DNA of 18,686 bases from Mobilitalea sp. (GCA_029974875.1 JARKQP010000020.1:1-18686), one strand, 5' to 3'; positions 6,723 through 14,378 are shown, counted from the first letter of the stretch. A program made the numbers and translations. The notes: generated by a model not told the origin, from the letters alone.

Positions 6723-8696
6723 ATGACAAGCTGTACATATCCGCATATGTTTTCTCCCATGACCATTAAAGGAGTCTCCTTTAAAAACCGCGTATTTGCT
6801 TCTCCTATCACCACTAACCGTATTGTTGACCACGGCTATCCTACGCCTGAAGGAATCGATGCTTTTGAAACCAAAGCCAGAGGCGGGTTTGCCCAGGTCA
6901 CATTGACGGAGTCCTTTGTTGATGATGAATATTCTGCCCGCCATGAGCACGGTCTTAATGTATATGAAAAGCATATGACCACCTTCCACATGGAGAGTAT
7001 CATGACCCTCACCGAGGGCATCCGTTCCCACGGAGCGGTAGCGTCCATCCAGCTTAACCATGTTGGTGCAGTGAACCATCCAGATCAGATCAAGGGACAC
7101 AAGAACCCCATCGGGCCTTCCGCTTTTGTCCGTGAGGATGGGGTACAGGTAGATGGGATGACTTTGGAAATGATGGAAAGAGTCGCCCATAACTACGCTG
7201 AGGCTGCCTGGAACTGTAAAGCCCTGGGCTTTGACATGGTGATGCTCCATGGTGGTCACGGCTGGCTCTTGTCCCAATTCATCTCTCCCCGTACAAACCG
7301 CAGAACCGACGGGTACGGAGGCAGTATGGAAAATCGGGCACGTTTTCCCATCATGGTCTGTAAGAAGATCCGTGAGGTCTGTGGTGAGGACTTCCTTATT
7401 GAATATCGTGTATCCGGCTCTGAGCGGATAGAGGGCGGTATGAACCTGGAGGACTGTGTGGAGTTTTGCAGGATTATTCAGGATTACGTAGACATCATCC
7501 ATGTCACCAGCGGCATTTATCATTCCCACGTGGAAACCAAAGCCTTCTCCTCCATGTTTGATGCCCACGGCTGCAACCTGGATTTGGCAGCAGGCATAAA
7601 AGCAGCCGTACACATTCCCGTGGTGGCAGTGGGCGGCTTCAACCATCCTCAGCAGATTGAGGACGCCCTTGCATCAGGGAAGTGTGATTTTGTAGCACTG
7701 GGACGTCAGCAGTTTGCTGACCCGGAGTTTGTGAACAAAGCCCTCACCGGGAGAGCAGACCAGATCGCCCCGTGCCTGCGCTGTTCCTGCTTCAATCCTC
7801 TGGCTGCCAATCCTGACGAGCGGCCCATTCCCGGGCTGTGGCACTGTACCGTGAACCCCATGGCTTCCAGGGAGCTGCGCTGGCGGCAGGCACCCCTGCC
7901 CAAGAGAAAGCGCAGTGTATTGGTGGTAGGTGGAGGTGTCTCTGGTATGTATGCTGCCATTACAGCAGCGGAGAGGGGACATAACGTAACGCTCTGCGAA
8001 AAGGAAGGACGGCTTGGAGGTCTTCTCTGGTTTACGGATATCGATGGGCACAAGGAGTCTCTGAGGCGTTATTATAGGTCTCTTATCGCCCGGTGCAAGG
8101 AGGCTGGGGTCAATATCATGATCAATACGGAGGTTACTCCTGCCCTGATTGAGAGCTTAAAACCCGATGCAGTGATCTGCGCCGTAGGCTCCAGTCCTTC
8201 CATTCCCCCGATTCCAGGCATCGGGAAAGCCACCCATGCCGTGGAGATCTACAAAGATATCTCCAGACTTGGCAAGGAGGTTGTGCTTATCGGAGGCGGA
8301 GCCATTGGCTGTGAATCCGGTTTCTTCTTTGCTGAGTCCTGCAATGCCCATGTGCACATTATGGAGATGCGTGACGATATCTGTAAGGATTCCAATGATT
8401 CTCAGCGGCGTGCCTTGATTCCCCGCATGAAGAAGGCAGGCATGACCTGGGATTGCAATGTCTGTATCACGGAAATCACAGAGGATGGCGTAAATTTCAT
8501 TGACAAGGACGGAAAAGCCGGCTTTGTAAAGGCAGACAGCGTGATCTATGCTACGGGTAACCGTCCTAATGACGACATTGTTGACTCACTGCGGGGTATC
8601 GTTCCCTGGTTTGTAGTCACCGGTGATGCCAAGAGAGCCAGAACGGTGAAGCAGGCCACCTATGAGGGCTTCTGCGCTGCTATGGATGTACTATGA
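6723..8696 (+). CDS. Old-Yellow-Enzyme/2,4-dienoyl-CoA-reductase-type flavoenzyme
   Basis: The ATG at 6723 has AAAGGA 7 nt upstream; ATG 6717 is almost as good. The 657-residue product has the three-domain plan of the dienoyl-CoA reductase / BaiCD-BaiH / trimethylamine dehydrogenase group. An FMN TIM barrel (about 1-345) carries PITTNR, QLNHVGA and HGGHGWLLSQFISP with RTDGYGGSMENRARFP. A 4Fe-4S segment has C351, C354, C356 and C375. A FAD/NAD(P)H module carries VVGGGVSGMYAAITA (from 401) and LIGGGAIGCESG. Members reduce activated C=C bonds with NAD(P)H in the anaerobic cytoplasm; the substrate (enoate, enoyl-CoA, steroid or aromatic acid) cannot be told. The tyrosine that follows the H-x2-H-G motif in classical members is tryptophan (W181), and the cysteine spacing is C-x2-C-x1-C rather than C-x2-C-x3-C. 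It is probably controlled by the HxlR protein encoded upstream. Confidence 0.92.
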   Translation: MTSCTYPHMFSPMTIKGVSFKNRVFASPITTNRIVDHGYPTPEGIDAFETKARGGFAQVTLTESFVDDEYSARHEHGLNVYEKHMTTFHMESIMTLTEGIRSHGAVASIQLNHVGAVNHPDQIKGHKNPIGPSAFVREDGVQVDGMTLEMMERVAHNYAEAAWNCKALGFDMVMLHGGHGWLLSQFISPRTNRRTDGYGGSMENRARFPIMVCKKIREVCGEDFLIEYRVSGSERIEGGMNLEDCVEFCRIIQDYVDIIHVTSGIYHSHVETKAFSSMFDAHGCNLDLAAGIKAAVHIPVVAVGGFNHPQQIEDALASGKCDFVALGRQQFADPEFVNKALTGRADQIAPCLRCSCFNPLAANPDERPIPGLWHCTVNPMASRELRWRQAPLPKRKRSVLVVGGGVSGMYAAITAAERGHNVTLCEKEGRLGGLLWFTDIDGHKESLRRYYRSLIARCKEAGVNIMINTEVTPALIESLKPDAVICAVGSSPSIPPIPGIGKATHAVEIYKDISRLGKEVVLIGGGAIGCESGFFFAESCNAHVHIMEMRDDICKDSNDSQRRALIPRMKKAGMTWDCNVCITEITEDGVNFIDKDGKAGFVKADSVIYATGNRPNDDIVDSLRGIVPWFVVTGDAKRARTVKQATYEGFCAAMDVL

Positions 8697-8711
8697 AAGA
8701 ACAAAATTTAT

Positions 8712-8858
8712 GCCCCGCAAATTGCGGAACATGGGTGCAGTGTTCTTGTTATCACCCATGACCAGGAGCTGATGGAGCCGGTTGGAGACAGCGTGGTTTA
8801 TATACAGGACGGAGAAGTACAGTACCATAGGAGGCTTCAACGGGATAAGATGGTCTAA
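8712..8858 (+). pseudogene. 3' remnant of an ABC-transporter ATPase gene
   Basis: Directly after the flavoenzyme stop, the same frame stays open for about 53 codons to TAA (8856). It encodes IAEHGCSVLVITHDQELMEP and then VVYIQDGEVQYH. This is the end of an ABC ATPase: the beta strand, the switch histidine (H-loop, ITHD) and the terminal D-G-x-V strand. Walker A, the signature motif and Walker B are missing and no start codon with a ribosome site is present. I therefore read it as the stump left by a deletion that removed the rest of a transporter gene. Confidence 0.7.
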
Positions 8859-8877
8859 ATGATTAGATTTATCATTT
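8857..8877. repeat. AT-rich 7-7-7 inverted repeat
   Basis: AAATGAT (8857-8863) and ATCATTT (8871-8877) are perfect complements around a 7-nt centre, just upstream of the ahpC promoter. It could be a weak terminator for the flavoenzyme transcript or a second metalloregulator-like site. Confidence 0.35.
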
Positions 8878-8900
8878 TAGGAAAAAAATAAAAAATCCTC

Positions 8901-8929
8901 TTGACAAAAGATGTAAAGTATCCTATCTT
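8901..8929 (+). promoter_or_regulatory. ahpC promoter
   Basis: A perfect TTGACA (8901-8906), a 17-nt spacer and TATCTT (8924-8929). The ATG of ahpC is 55 nt downstream of the -10 box, with AGGAGGT at 8969-8975. Confidence 0.75.
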
Positions 8930-8943
8930 ATAAATAGTAATAG

Positions 8944-8958
8944 TTATCATTATTATAA
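8944..8958. promoter_or_regulatory. PerR-type operator upstream of ahpC
   Basis: TTATCATTATTATAA matches the PerR box TTATAATnATTATAA at 13 of 14 defined positions (C for A at the fifth). It begins 15 nt downstream of the -10 box, so a bound repressor would block initiation or early elongation. ahpC is a classical PerR target in Firmicutes, which supports the call. Fur boxes are similar, but the target gene argues for PerR. Confidence 0.72.
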
Positions 8959-8983
8959 ATTAAAAAATAGGAGGTAATTTCTA

Positions 8984-9547
8984 ATGTCATTAGTAGGAAC
9001 AGAAGTTAAACCATTTAAAGCGCAGGCGTATCAGAACGGTCAGTTTATTACTGTAACAGAGGATAATTTTAAAGGTAAGTGGAGCGTTGTTTGCTTTTAT
9101 CCCGCAGATTTTACCTTTGTTTGCCCGACAGAGCTTGAGGATCTCCAGAACAACTATGAAGAATTGAAGAAGCTCGGAGCTGAGGTATATTCCGTATCGA
9201 CAGATACACATTTCACCCACAAGGCATGGCATGATACTTCGGAAGCCATCAAGAAATTAACCTATATTATGATTGGTGACCCTTCCCATACAATTTCCCG
9301 CAATTTTGATGTTCTAATTGAGGCTGACGGACTTGCAGACCGCGGAACCTTCATTATTGATCCGGACGGCATTATCCAGTCAGTGGAAATCAATGCAGGA
9401 AATATCGGACGTGATGCCAGCATTCTGCTCAGCAAAATCAAGGCCGCCCAATATGTCAGGAATCATCCGGGCGAGGTTTGCCCTGCAAAATGGAAAGAGG
9501 GAGCTGCTACCTTAAAGCCTAGCTTGGATCTTGTAGGAAAGATCTAA
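8984..9547 (+). CDS. ahpC: Alkyl hydroperoxide reductase subunit C (2-Cys peroxiredoxin)
   Basis: The 187-residue length equals typical Ahp[18 protein letters not shown] carries the peroxidatic cysteine C47, and [10 protein letters not shown] carries the resolving cysteine C166. AhpC reduces hydrogen peroxide, organic peroxides and peroxynitrite in the cytoplasm as a decamer of dimers and is regenerated by AhpF. The GGLG and C-terminal YF motifs of overoxidation-sensitive peroxiredoxins are absent, as in other bacterial AhpC. An extra cysteine, C37, lies in the strand before the active site, where many homologues have an aromatic residue. The ATG has AGGAGGT 8 nt upstream. It is followed by ahpF after 155 nt and is likely co-transcribed with it from the PerR-type promoter. 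Confidence 0.97.
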   Translation: MSLVGTEVKPFKAQAYQNGQFITVTEDNFKGKWSVVCFYPADFTFVCPTELEDLQNNYEELKKLGAEVYSVSTDTHFTHKAWHDTSEAIKKLTYIMIGDPSHTISRNFDVLIEADGLADRGTFIIDPDGIIQSVEINAGNIGRDASILLSKIKAAQYVRNHPGEVCPAKWKEGAATLKPSLDLVGKI

Positions 9548-9672
9548 GAAAGAATCTATAAAAAGGTTTAAGAAGGTTTGAAAAAGATCTGCGAAGGATC
9601 CGAGAAAGACTGAGGAGGATCCGGGAAATATCTGAGCAGAAGCTCTAGAGAACCTTAAGCAGAATTTAGAAT
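9541..9672 (+). repeat. Degenerate ~22-nt tandem repeats between ahpC and ahpF
   Basis: The purine-rich spacer can be laid out as consecutive units of 20-25 nt: 9541-9565, 9566-9586, 9587-9608, 9609-9630, 9631-9652 and 9653-9672. The pattern is approximately CTGAG-(G)AAGGATCC-GAGAAA. Units 3 and 4 are the clearest, sharing GGATCCGRGAAA; the outer units are weakly related. Alignment by eye only. Confidence 0.45.
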
Positions 9673-9687
9673 GGCGCGTATTGCCAT
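9671..9687 (+). other. Small hairpin before the ahpF ribosome site
   Basis: ATGGC (9671-9675) pairs with GCCAT (9683-9687) across a 7-nt loop, ending 3 nt before GGAGG (9691-9695). It may tune ahpF translation; evidence is the inverted repeat alone. Confidence 0.3.
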
Positions 9688-9702
9688 GACGGAGGTTAAT
9701 GT

Positions 9703-11232
9703 ATGATACTGGATACTGAAATCAAAGGACAACTGGAGGAGTACCTTAAGCTGATGGAGAATGAGGTCCTGATCCGGGTCAGCCTGGGAAATGACGATGT
9801 GTCAAGGGACATGGCGGATCTGATGAAGGAACTGATTTCAATGTCATCGAAGATAAAGGTAGAAGAGGCATCCCTGACAAGGACACCAAGCTTTAGCCTG
9901 AACCGCCCTGGGGAGGATAGTGGTATTGTGTTCGCCGGAATCCCTTTGGGACATGAATTTACATCCTTTGTGCTGGCCTTGCTTCAGGTGAGCGGCCGTG
10001 CTCCCAAGATTGACAGCCAATTGGCGCAAAAGATCAGGAATATCAAAGGCAATTACAGCTTTGAAACCTATGTCAGCCTGACTTGCCACAATTGTCCCGA
10101 GGTGGTGCAGGCCATAAATATTATGAGTGTGCTAAATCCTAATATTACCCACACGATGGTTGAGGGAGGCGCATACCGGGAAGAGGTTGAGAGTAAGGAC
10201 ATTATGGCGGTTCCGTCGGTTTATTTGAACGGGGAATTCTTTGAAAGTGGACGGATGGAGCTGGAACAGATCCTGGAAAGGTTGGATGTTTCTGCGGATG
10301 CTTCCGAATTTTCTGATAAGGAGCCCTTTGACGTTCTTGTGGTCGGCGGCGGTCCCTCAGGAGCCAGTGCGGCTATTTATGCTGCGCGCAAGGGAATCCG
10401 GACGGGAATTGTTGCCGAGCGCTTCGGCGGTCAGGTCAGGGATACACTGGGAATCGAGAATTTCATCAGCGTCAAATATACGGAGGGTCCCAAGCTGGCT
10501 GACAGCCTGGAGGAACACGTAAAAGATTATGATGTTGATATCATGAAGCTGCGCCGTGCAGTAAGGCTTGAGAAGAAGGATCTAATTGAGGTTGAATTGG
10601 ACAACGGAGCGGTGCTAAAGAGTAAAACAGTGATTCTGTCAACGGGTGCACGCTGGAGGAATGTGGGCGCGCCCGGAGAGATAGAGTTTAAGAATAAAGG
10701 AGTGGCATATTGTCCGCACTGTGACGGCCCTTTATTTAAAGGAAAGCATGTAGCTGTCATCGGAGGAGGCAATTCCGGTGTGGAGGCGGCTATTGACCTT
10801 GCCGGGGTTGCAGCCCATGTTACGGTTCTGGAATTCATGCCGGAGCTAAAGGCGGATGCGGTCCTGCAGCAGCGGTTAAACAGCTTGCCCAATACTACCG
10901 TAATAAAGAATGTCCAGACAAAGGAGATTACCGGTACCGATAAGGTAAATGGTATCACCTATGTGGAACGGGATACTCAGGTTGAGAACCATATTGAACT
11001 GGAAGGGGTATTTGTCCAGATTGGACTGATCGCTAATACGCAGTGGCTGGAAGGTGCCGTGGAACGTAACCGGATAGGTGAGATTGTCGTTGACGGCCAT
11101 AATGCAACCAGTATTCCGGGAGTATTTGCGGCGGGAGACTGCACTAACAGCCCCTATAAGCAGATTATTATATCTATGGGCTCGGGAGCCAATGCGGCAT
11201 TAAGTGCCTTTGACTATCTGATACGGAATTAA
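9703..11232 (+). CDS. ahpF: Alkyl hydroperoxide reductase subunit F
   Basis: The 509-residue protein has the full AhpF plan. An N-terminal tandem thioredoxin-like domain (about 1-200) carries the redox pair CHNC (C128/C131). A thioredoxin-reductase-like part follows: an FAD-binding VVGGGPSGASAAIYAAR (from 213), the second redox pair CPHC (C337/C340), a NADH-binding VIGGGNSGVEAAIDLAG, and the terminal FAD motif GVFAAGDCTNSPYKQ. Electrons pass from NADH through FAD and both cysteine pairs to AhpC. Both pairs and both dinucleotide motifs are intact, so it should be active. GGAGG lies 7 nt upstream of the ATG. No promoter or terminator is evident in the ahpC-ahpF spacer, so a two-gene operon is likely. 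Confidence 0.97.
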   Translation: MILDTEIKGQLEEYLKLMENEVLIRVSLGNDDVSRDMADLMKELISMSSKIKVEEASLTRTPSFSLNRPGEDSGIVFAGIPLGHEFTSFVLALLQVSGRAPKIDSQLAQKIRNIKGNYSFETYVSLTCHNCPEVVQAINIMSVLNPNITHTMVEGGAYREEVESKDIMAVPSVYLNGEFFESGRMELEQILERLDVSADASEFSDKEPFDVLVVGGGPSGASAAIYAARKGIRTGIVAERFGGQVRDTLGIENFISVKYTEGPKLADSLEEHVKDYDVDIMKLRRAVRLEKKDLIEVELDNGAVLKSKTVILSTGARWRNVGAPGEIEFKNKGVAYCPHCDGPLFKGKHVAVIGGGNSGVEAAIDLAGVAAHVTVLEFMPELKADAVLQQRLNSLPNTTVIKNVQTKEITGTDKVNGITYVERDTQVENHIELEGVFVQIGLIANTQWLEGAVERNRIGEIVVDGHNATSIPGVFAAGDCTNSPYKQIIISMGSGANAALSAFDYLIRN

Positions 11233-11250
11233 CTTAACTATAATTATAGA

Positions 11251-11346
11251 AGAAAGTAGGCGGGTCATGTTTGAACCGACCTCCCATCAGTTAGATTTTT
11301 AGGTCTAACTTTTTGGGGGCGGTTCAGGATGATCCGCCTACTTTCT
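11251..11346. repeat. ~96-bp nested palindrome, likely bidirectional terminator
   Basis: Stacked arms: 13 bp (11251-11263 with 11334-11346, AGAAAGTAGGCGG); TCAT/ATGA (11265-11268, 11329-11332); TGAACCG/CGGTTCA (11272-11278, 11320-11326); CTCCC/GGGGG; and AGTTAGA/TCTAACT (11289-11295, 11304-11310), with an 8-nt terminal loop. The inner stem followed by TTTTT resembles an intrinsic terminator. It lies between the convergent ahpF and lipoprotein genes and is much longer than a terminator needs to be. Confidence 0.8.
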
Positions 11347-11364
11347 TGATGTGCAAAGATGTTT

Positions 11365-11445
11365 TTAGAGTTTATCGCTAAAGCCCATAGCTCGTCTAAC
11401 GAGTCTCCTTGTGTATGTACCTACAAACTGTAAGAGATCCAATGT
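11365..11445 (-). pseudogene. Possible transposase C-terminal scrap
   Basis: On the minus strand an open stretch between two stops encodes a peptide containing YTRRLVRRAMGFSDKL. The RLVR...FS-KL pattern recalls the C-terminal end of IS1-family transposases. The stretch is only 26 codons, has no start or ribosome site, and is not long enough to exclude chance. Confidence 0.22.
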
Positions 11446-11470
11446 TCATGGAAAAATTGATGACTTAGCT

Positions 11471-12466
11471 TTACTGAATCACGAATTGATAATCTGTATT
11501 ATAGGTACGGACAAATAATGTGGAATCTTTTTTTATGATGTACTCAGGAGCGGACTTTAATGGGGTTTTCTCAAGCACTTTTCCTGTATTACAGTCAATC
11601 TGATATAGGAAATCAGGCTCCGCGGTAAACCCGTATCCACAGATAATCACGTCATTAACAATTACAAAGCTCATAGAATTACACACTAAGGCATCCGACC
11701 TCCATAATATGCCCATATCGGATAGGTCAATGGCGGTGATATAGGCATTCATGTTGTTGGAGCTTTCCGCGTAGGTGCTGTGGCTGTGGGAAACATACAA
11801 AATATTATCCTGAACAGCAGCACATTGGATTTTCTGCTGTATAAAATTATAGTCCTCTTCCTTGTATTCCGGAGAGTATAAATAATTCGAAAAATCTAAG
11901 GAATATAAAAGCTTATCTGAACCAGTGGCATAAATGTTTAAAAAAATACCGCCGCTGTAATCTATTCCCTCAATTTGATAAAAATAAGTGCCGTCCCCGT
12001 AGGCGGTAGTAAATGAAGCTATTTCATCCGGGGAAGTTTCGCCGGTTGGATTTAAGGATAGCTGATTGTTAGTAAACCATTTGTCTGTGTCTGTAATTTT
12101 GTTCGGCTCATTGAAGGTCATGGTTAACTTAAACGCAGAAGTCTCTGCCTGGCTGGCGGCATCAGCTTTGGCAGCATCAGATATATAATAGGAAAAAGGA
12201 GGAACCGGCATAAGAACAGGGTTGGTAACAGATGCGGACACCCCGGTATCTTCAGGTTCAGATGGCGCAGCAGGTGTAATTGTTGCTGTGGGCTCTCCAG
12301 TGGCTTGCCCGGTAGCAGGCTGGTCAGTAGTCATTGGCGCATCCGTGGACCGGGGAGGATTTGTCATTTCTATTACCGGTTTATTGGCCTCTGCTTCTCT
12401 TTGACAGGCGCTCAATGAGGCAAGAAGGAGGAAGGGGAATATCATTAATATTAGCTTTCGTTTCAT
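11471..12466 (-). CDS. Secreted lipoprotein with PQQ-like beta-propeller repeats
   Basis: The 331-residue product starts with a lipoprotein signal peptide (MKRKLILMIFPFLLLASLSAC). The lipobox L-S-A-C would place the lipidated cysteine at 21. A Pro/Thr/Ser-rich linker (about 28-85) probably spans the cell wall. The rest is beta-rich with repeats such as DNILYVSHSHS, YITAIDLSDMGILWRSD and FLYQIDCNTGKVLEKTP, the pattern of PQQ/quinoprotein-like propeller blades, though too few for a full propeller. No catalytic motif is visible. GGAGG lies 10 nt upstream of the ATG on the minus strand. It is divergent from the XRE membrane regulator, sharing a 297-bp promoter region. An extracytoplasmic binding or scaffold role is inference; the substrate is unknown. 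Confidence 0.82.
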   Translation of the reverse strand: MKRKLILMIFPFLLLASLSACQREAEANKPVIEMTNPPRSTDAPMTTDQPATGQATGEPTATITPAAPSEPEDTGVSASVTNPVLMPVPPFSYYISDAAKADAASQAETSAFKLTMTFNEPNKITDTDKWFTNNQLSLNPTGETSPDEIASFTTAYGDGTYFYQIEGIDYSGGIFLNIYATGSDKLLYSLDFSNYLYSPEYKEEDYNFIQQKIQCAAVQDNILYVSHSHSTYAESSNNMNAYITAIDLSDMGILWRSDALVCNSMSFVIVNDVIICGYGFTAEPDFLYQIDCNTGKVLEKTPLKSAPEYIIKKDSTLFVRTYNTDYQFVIQ

Positions 12467-12609
12467 TAGGTCGATACCTCCATATTATTTTTGTTTATTC
12501 ATAGCTGAGAAGCTGGGAGCTTTACCTGCTTCTATCTTCTCTGGATATAGTATCGGTAAATCCCAGGAAAAGATAAAGGGCCGGTTAGGGCACTTCTGCA
12601 TGGACCGCA

Positions 12610-12729
12610 TTGATTGCAGCCCATACATATGCTATACTTAACCCAGCAGGCAGGCAATTCTACCATTGGTTTACTTTCCTATATTCAACCTTAAGTCGGT
12701 TGTAATAAAGAAATAACTTCAAGTATGAT
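12610..12729 (+). promoter_or_regulatory. Promoter region of the XRE membrane regulator
   Basis: Two candidate promoters point to the right. One is TTGATT-17-TATACT (12610-12638). The other is TTGTAA-18-TATGAT (12700-12729), whose -10 box is 34 nt before the ATG. The dyad CAACC-TTAAGTC-GGTTG (12686-12702) overlaps the second -35 box and is a candidate operator, possibly for autoregulation. Confidence 0.45.
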
Positions 12730-12763
12730 AACTACGTAAGCCAAATAGGAAGGAGTAGTTAAA

Positions 12764-13594
12764 ATGGATCATGAAAAGATAGCCCGGTTTATTGCCGAAC
12801 AGCGGAGGGCGAAAGGGATGACACAAAAGGAATTAGCGGCACAGCTGGGAATAACGGATAAGGCGGTTTCAAAATGGGAAAGGGGACTAAGCTGTCCTGA
12901 TATATCATTATTAGCCACGCTTTCCGGCATCTTCGGAGTAACCACCGGCGAACTGTTAAAGGGTGAAAAGGCAGAGCTGTCAGATGCCGGGGAGGTTGAA
13001 GCCGTGATCGAGGCCACGCTCCAATATGCTGATACTGTCACGAAAAACAAATCAAAAAACATCCGTATTATAATTGGGGCCGCAATATCTGTACTTTCCT
13101 TTCTTGGGATTCTCACCTGCTTGATTTGTGATTTTGCTATCACAGGAAAATTAACCTGGGCATGGTTTCCGGTCAGCTCACTTGTTTATTTTTGGATCAT
13201 TGTCATGCCGTTGGTTGAATGGAGCAAGATTGGTATTCGCAGGTCACTTATTTCATTGAGCCTTCTAACGGTCCCCTTTTTGTTTGTATTGGAGAGGATT
13301 ATCGGTAGGGAAGGGCTCATCATGCCAATAGGGATACCCGTTTCTATTGTTTCTATATTATATCTGTGGGCAGTCTATCTGATGATAATTAAAACAAAAT
13401 GGCCAAACTATATAACTGCTGCAGCGGCGCTGGCCGCCGGGCTGCCATTATCGGTTGGAATAAATTATATTATATCGAAGCAGCTCCATGAGCCGGTCAT
13501 AGATATTTGGGACATTCTATTGTATTCTGTACTGCTGGTTCTTTCGGCGGCTATATTCGGACATGGATATTTAAAGCGCAAATATAAAGACTAA
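12764..13594 (+). CDS. XRE-family HTH regulator fused to a multi-pass membrane domain
   Basis: Residues 8-65 form an XRE/Cro-type helix-turn-helix (RAKGMTQKELAAQLGITDKAV, then SKWERGLSCPDISLLATLS). After a short linker come about six hydrophobic segments (approximately 99-126, 132-154, 162-179, 187-208, 214-234 and 247-267), and the chain ends in KRKYKD. Such membrane-tethered XRE proteins are widespread in Firmicutes. They are thought to couple a membrane signal to transcription, but individual signals are mostly unknown. AAGGAG lies upstream of the ATG. It is divergent from the lipoprotein gene, which is a reasonable target. The specific function is unknown. Confidence 0.88.
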   Translation: MDHEKIARFIAEQRRAKGMTQKELAAQLGITDKAVSKWERGLSCPDISLLATLSGIFGVTTGELLKGEKAELSDAGEVEAVIEATLQYADTVTKNKSKNIRIIIGAAISVLSFLGILTCLICDFAITGKLTWAWFPVSSLVYFWIIVMPLVEWSKIGIRRSLISLSLLTVPFLFVLERIIGREGLIMPIGIPVSIVSILYLWAVYLMIIKTKWPNYITAAAALAAGLPLSVGINYIISKQLHEPVIDIWDILLYSVLLVLSAAIFGHGYLKRKYKD

Positions 13595-13707
13595 ATCCGG
13601 TTGCCACAAATTACAAAAGCGGTTACGGCATAGAGCTTTCCGAAGCATTTATTTTGCCGCCAGCATTCAGTAATCCACTATTTTTCTCCATAATATGGTA
13701 GAAATAA

Positions 13708-13736
13708 TTGTCAATTGTTTAAAAGGGTGTTACAAT
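13708..13736 (+). promoter_or_regulatory. Promoter of the histidine-phosphatase gene
   Basis: TTGTCA (13708-13713), a 17-nt spacer and TACAAT (13731-13736) lie about 40 nt upstream of the start codon. Both hexamers match sigma-A consensus at five of six positions. Confidence 0.65.
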
Positions 13737-13775
13737 ATCCTATAAATTACAAAAGAGGAACAGTGGAGGACTGTG

Positions 13776-14378
13776 ATGGAGATTTATTTGATCAGACACG
13801 GGGAGAGTTATGAATGCACACTTGACCAATATGACGAAGACAAAGGAATGACGAATCCTGCGTTAACGCCCAAGGGCAAGGAACAGGCAGAGCGGTTGGG
13901 AGGCCGCCTGGAGAAGCTTAAATTTGATAAAATATACAGCAGTGATTTGACGAGTGCTGCCCAGACAACTGAGATTGTAAATAATGCGGTAAACACGGAG
14001 ATTGAATTTCTGGCGGGTTTTCGTGAGATTTATATGGGTGAGATTTATAAGAAGTCTTGGGGGGAATACCCCGAATTATTCGCGGAGTGGTCGCTTTTTA
14101 AGGAGGACATACCCTATCCAGGGGGTGAAAATGGAGCTGCAGTATGGGAGCGCTGCAAGGAGGAGCTGGATAAGATCCTTGCCTCCGACTATAGGAGAAT
14201 TGCAATCGTAACGCACCAGGGTACGATTCAAATATTGATATGTGGAATGCTGAACATGCCCCAGGAGAAGAGGTATTGCTTTGGGGAGCCCTTAATGTAT
14301 GCATCAATCAGCGTGGTACAATATAGGCAGGAACACTACTACTTACACACCTTTAATGATTGTTCGCACCTCATATAA
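13776..14378 (+). CDS. Histidine-phosphatase-superfamily (phosphoglycerate-mutase-like) protein
   Basis: I chose the ATG at 13776 because GGAGGA (13765-13770) is 5 nt away; the overlapping GTG at 13773 would be too close. The 200-residue product has the superfamily signature at its start: LIRHGES, with the phospho-accepting histidine at 8. LTPKGKEQAERLGGRL and KIYSSDLTSAAQTTEIV (second arginine replaced by alanine/glutamine context) follow. IAIVTHQGTIQILI carries the second catalytic histidine. Members remove phosphate from small molecules or act as cofactor-dependent mutases; the length and lack of mutase-specific segments favour a phosphatase of unknown substrate (alpha-ribazole phosphatase-like or broad). 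It appears monocistronic, with its own promoter. Confidence 0.9.
   Translation: MEIYLIRHGESYECTLDQYDEDKGMTNPALTPKGKEQAERLGGRLEKLKFDKIYSSDLTSAAQTTEIVNNAVNTEIEFLAGFREIYMGEIYKKSWGEYPELFAEWSLFKEDIPYPGGENGAAVWERCKEELDKILASDYRRIAIVTHQGTIQILICGMLNMPQEKRYCFGEPLMYASISVVQYRQEHYYLHTFNDCSHLI

Noticed and set aside
6639..7646. 335-codon open frame antisense to the flavoenzyme gene
   Set aside because: It lies entirely opposite a gene with clear FMN-barrel motifs, has no domain resemblance, and is a product of codon bias on the coding strand.
11289..11310. GTTAGAT...GTCTAAC pair resembling integron attC core boxes
   Set aside because: In attC sites these boxes form the outer ends; here they are the innermost stem of a larger palindrome, and no integrase or cassette array is present.
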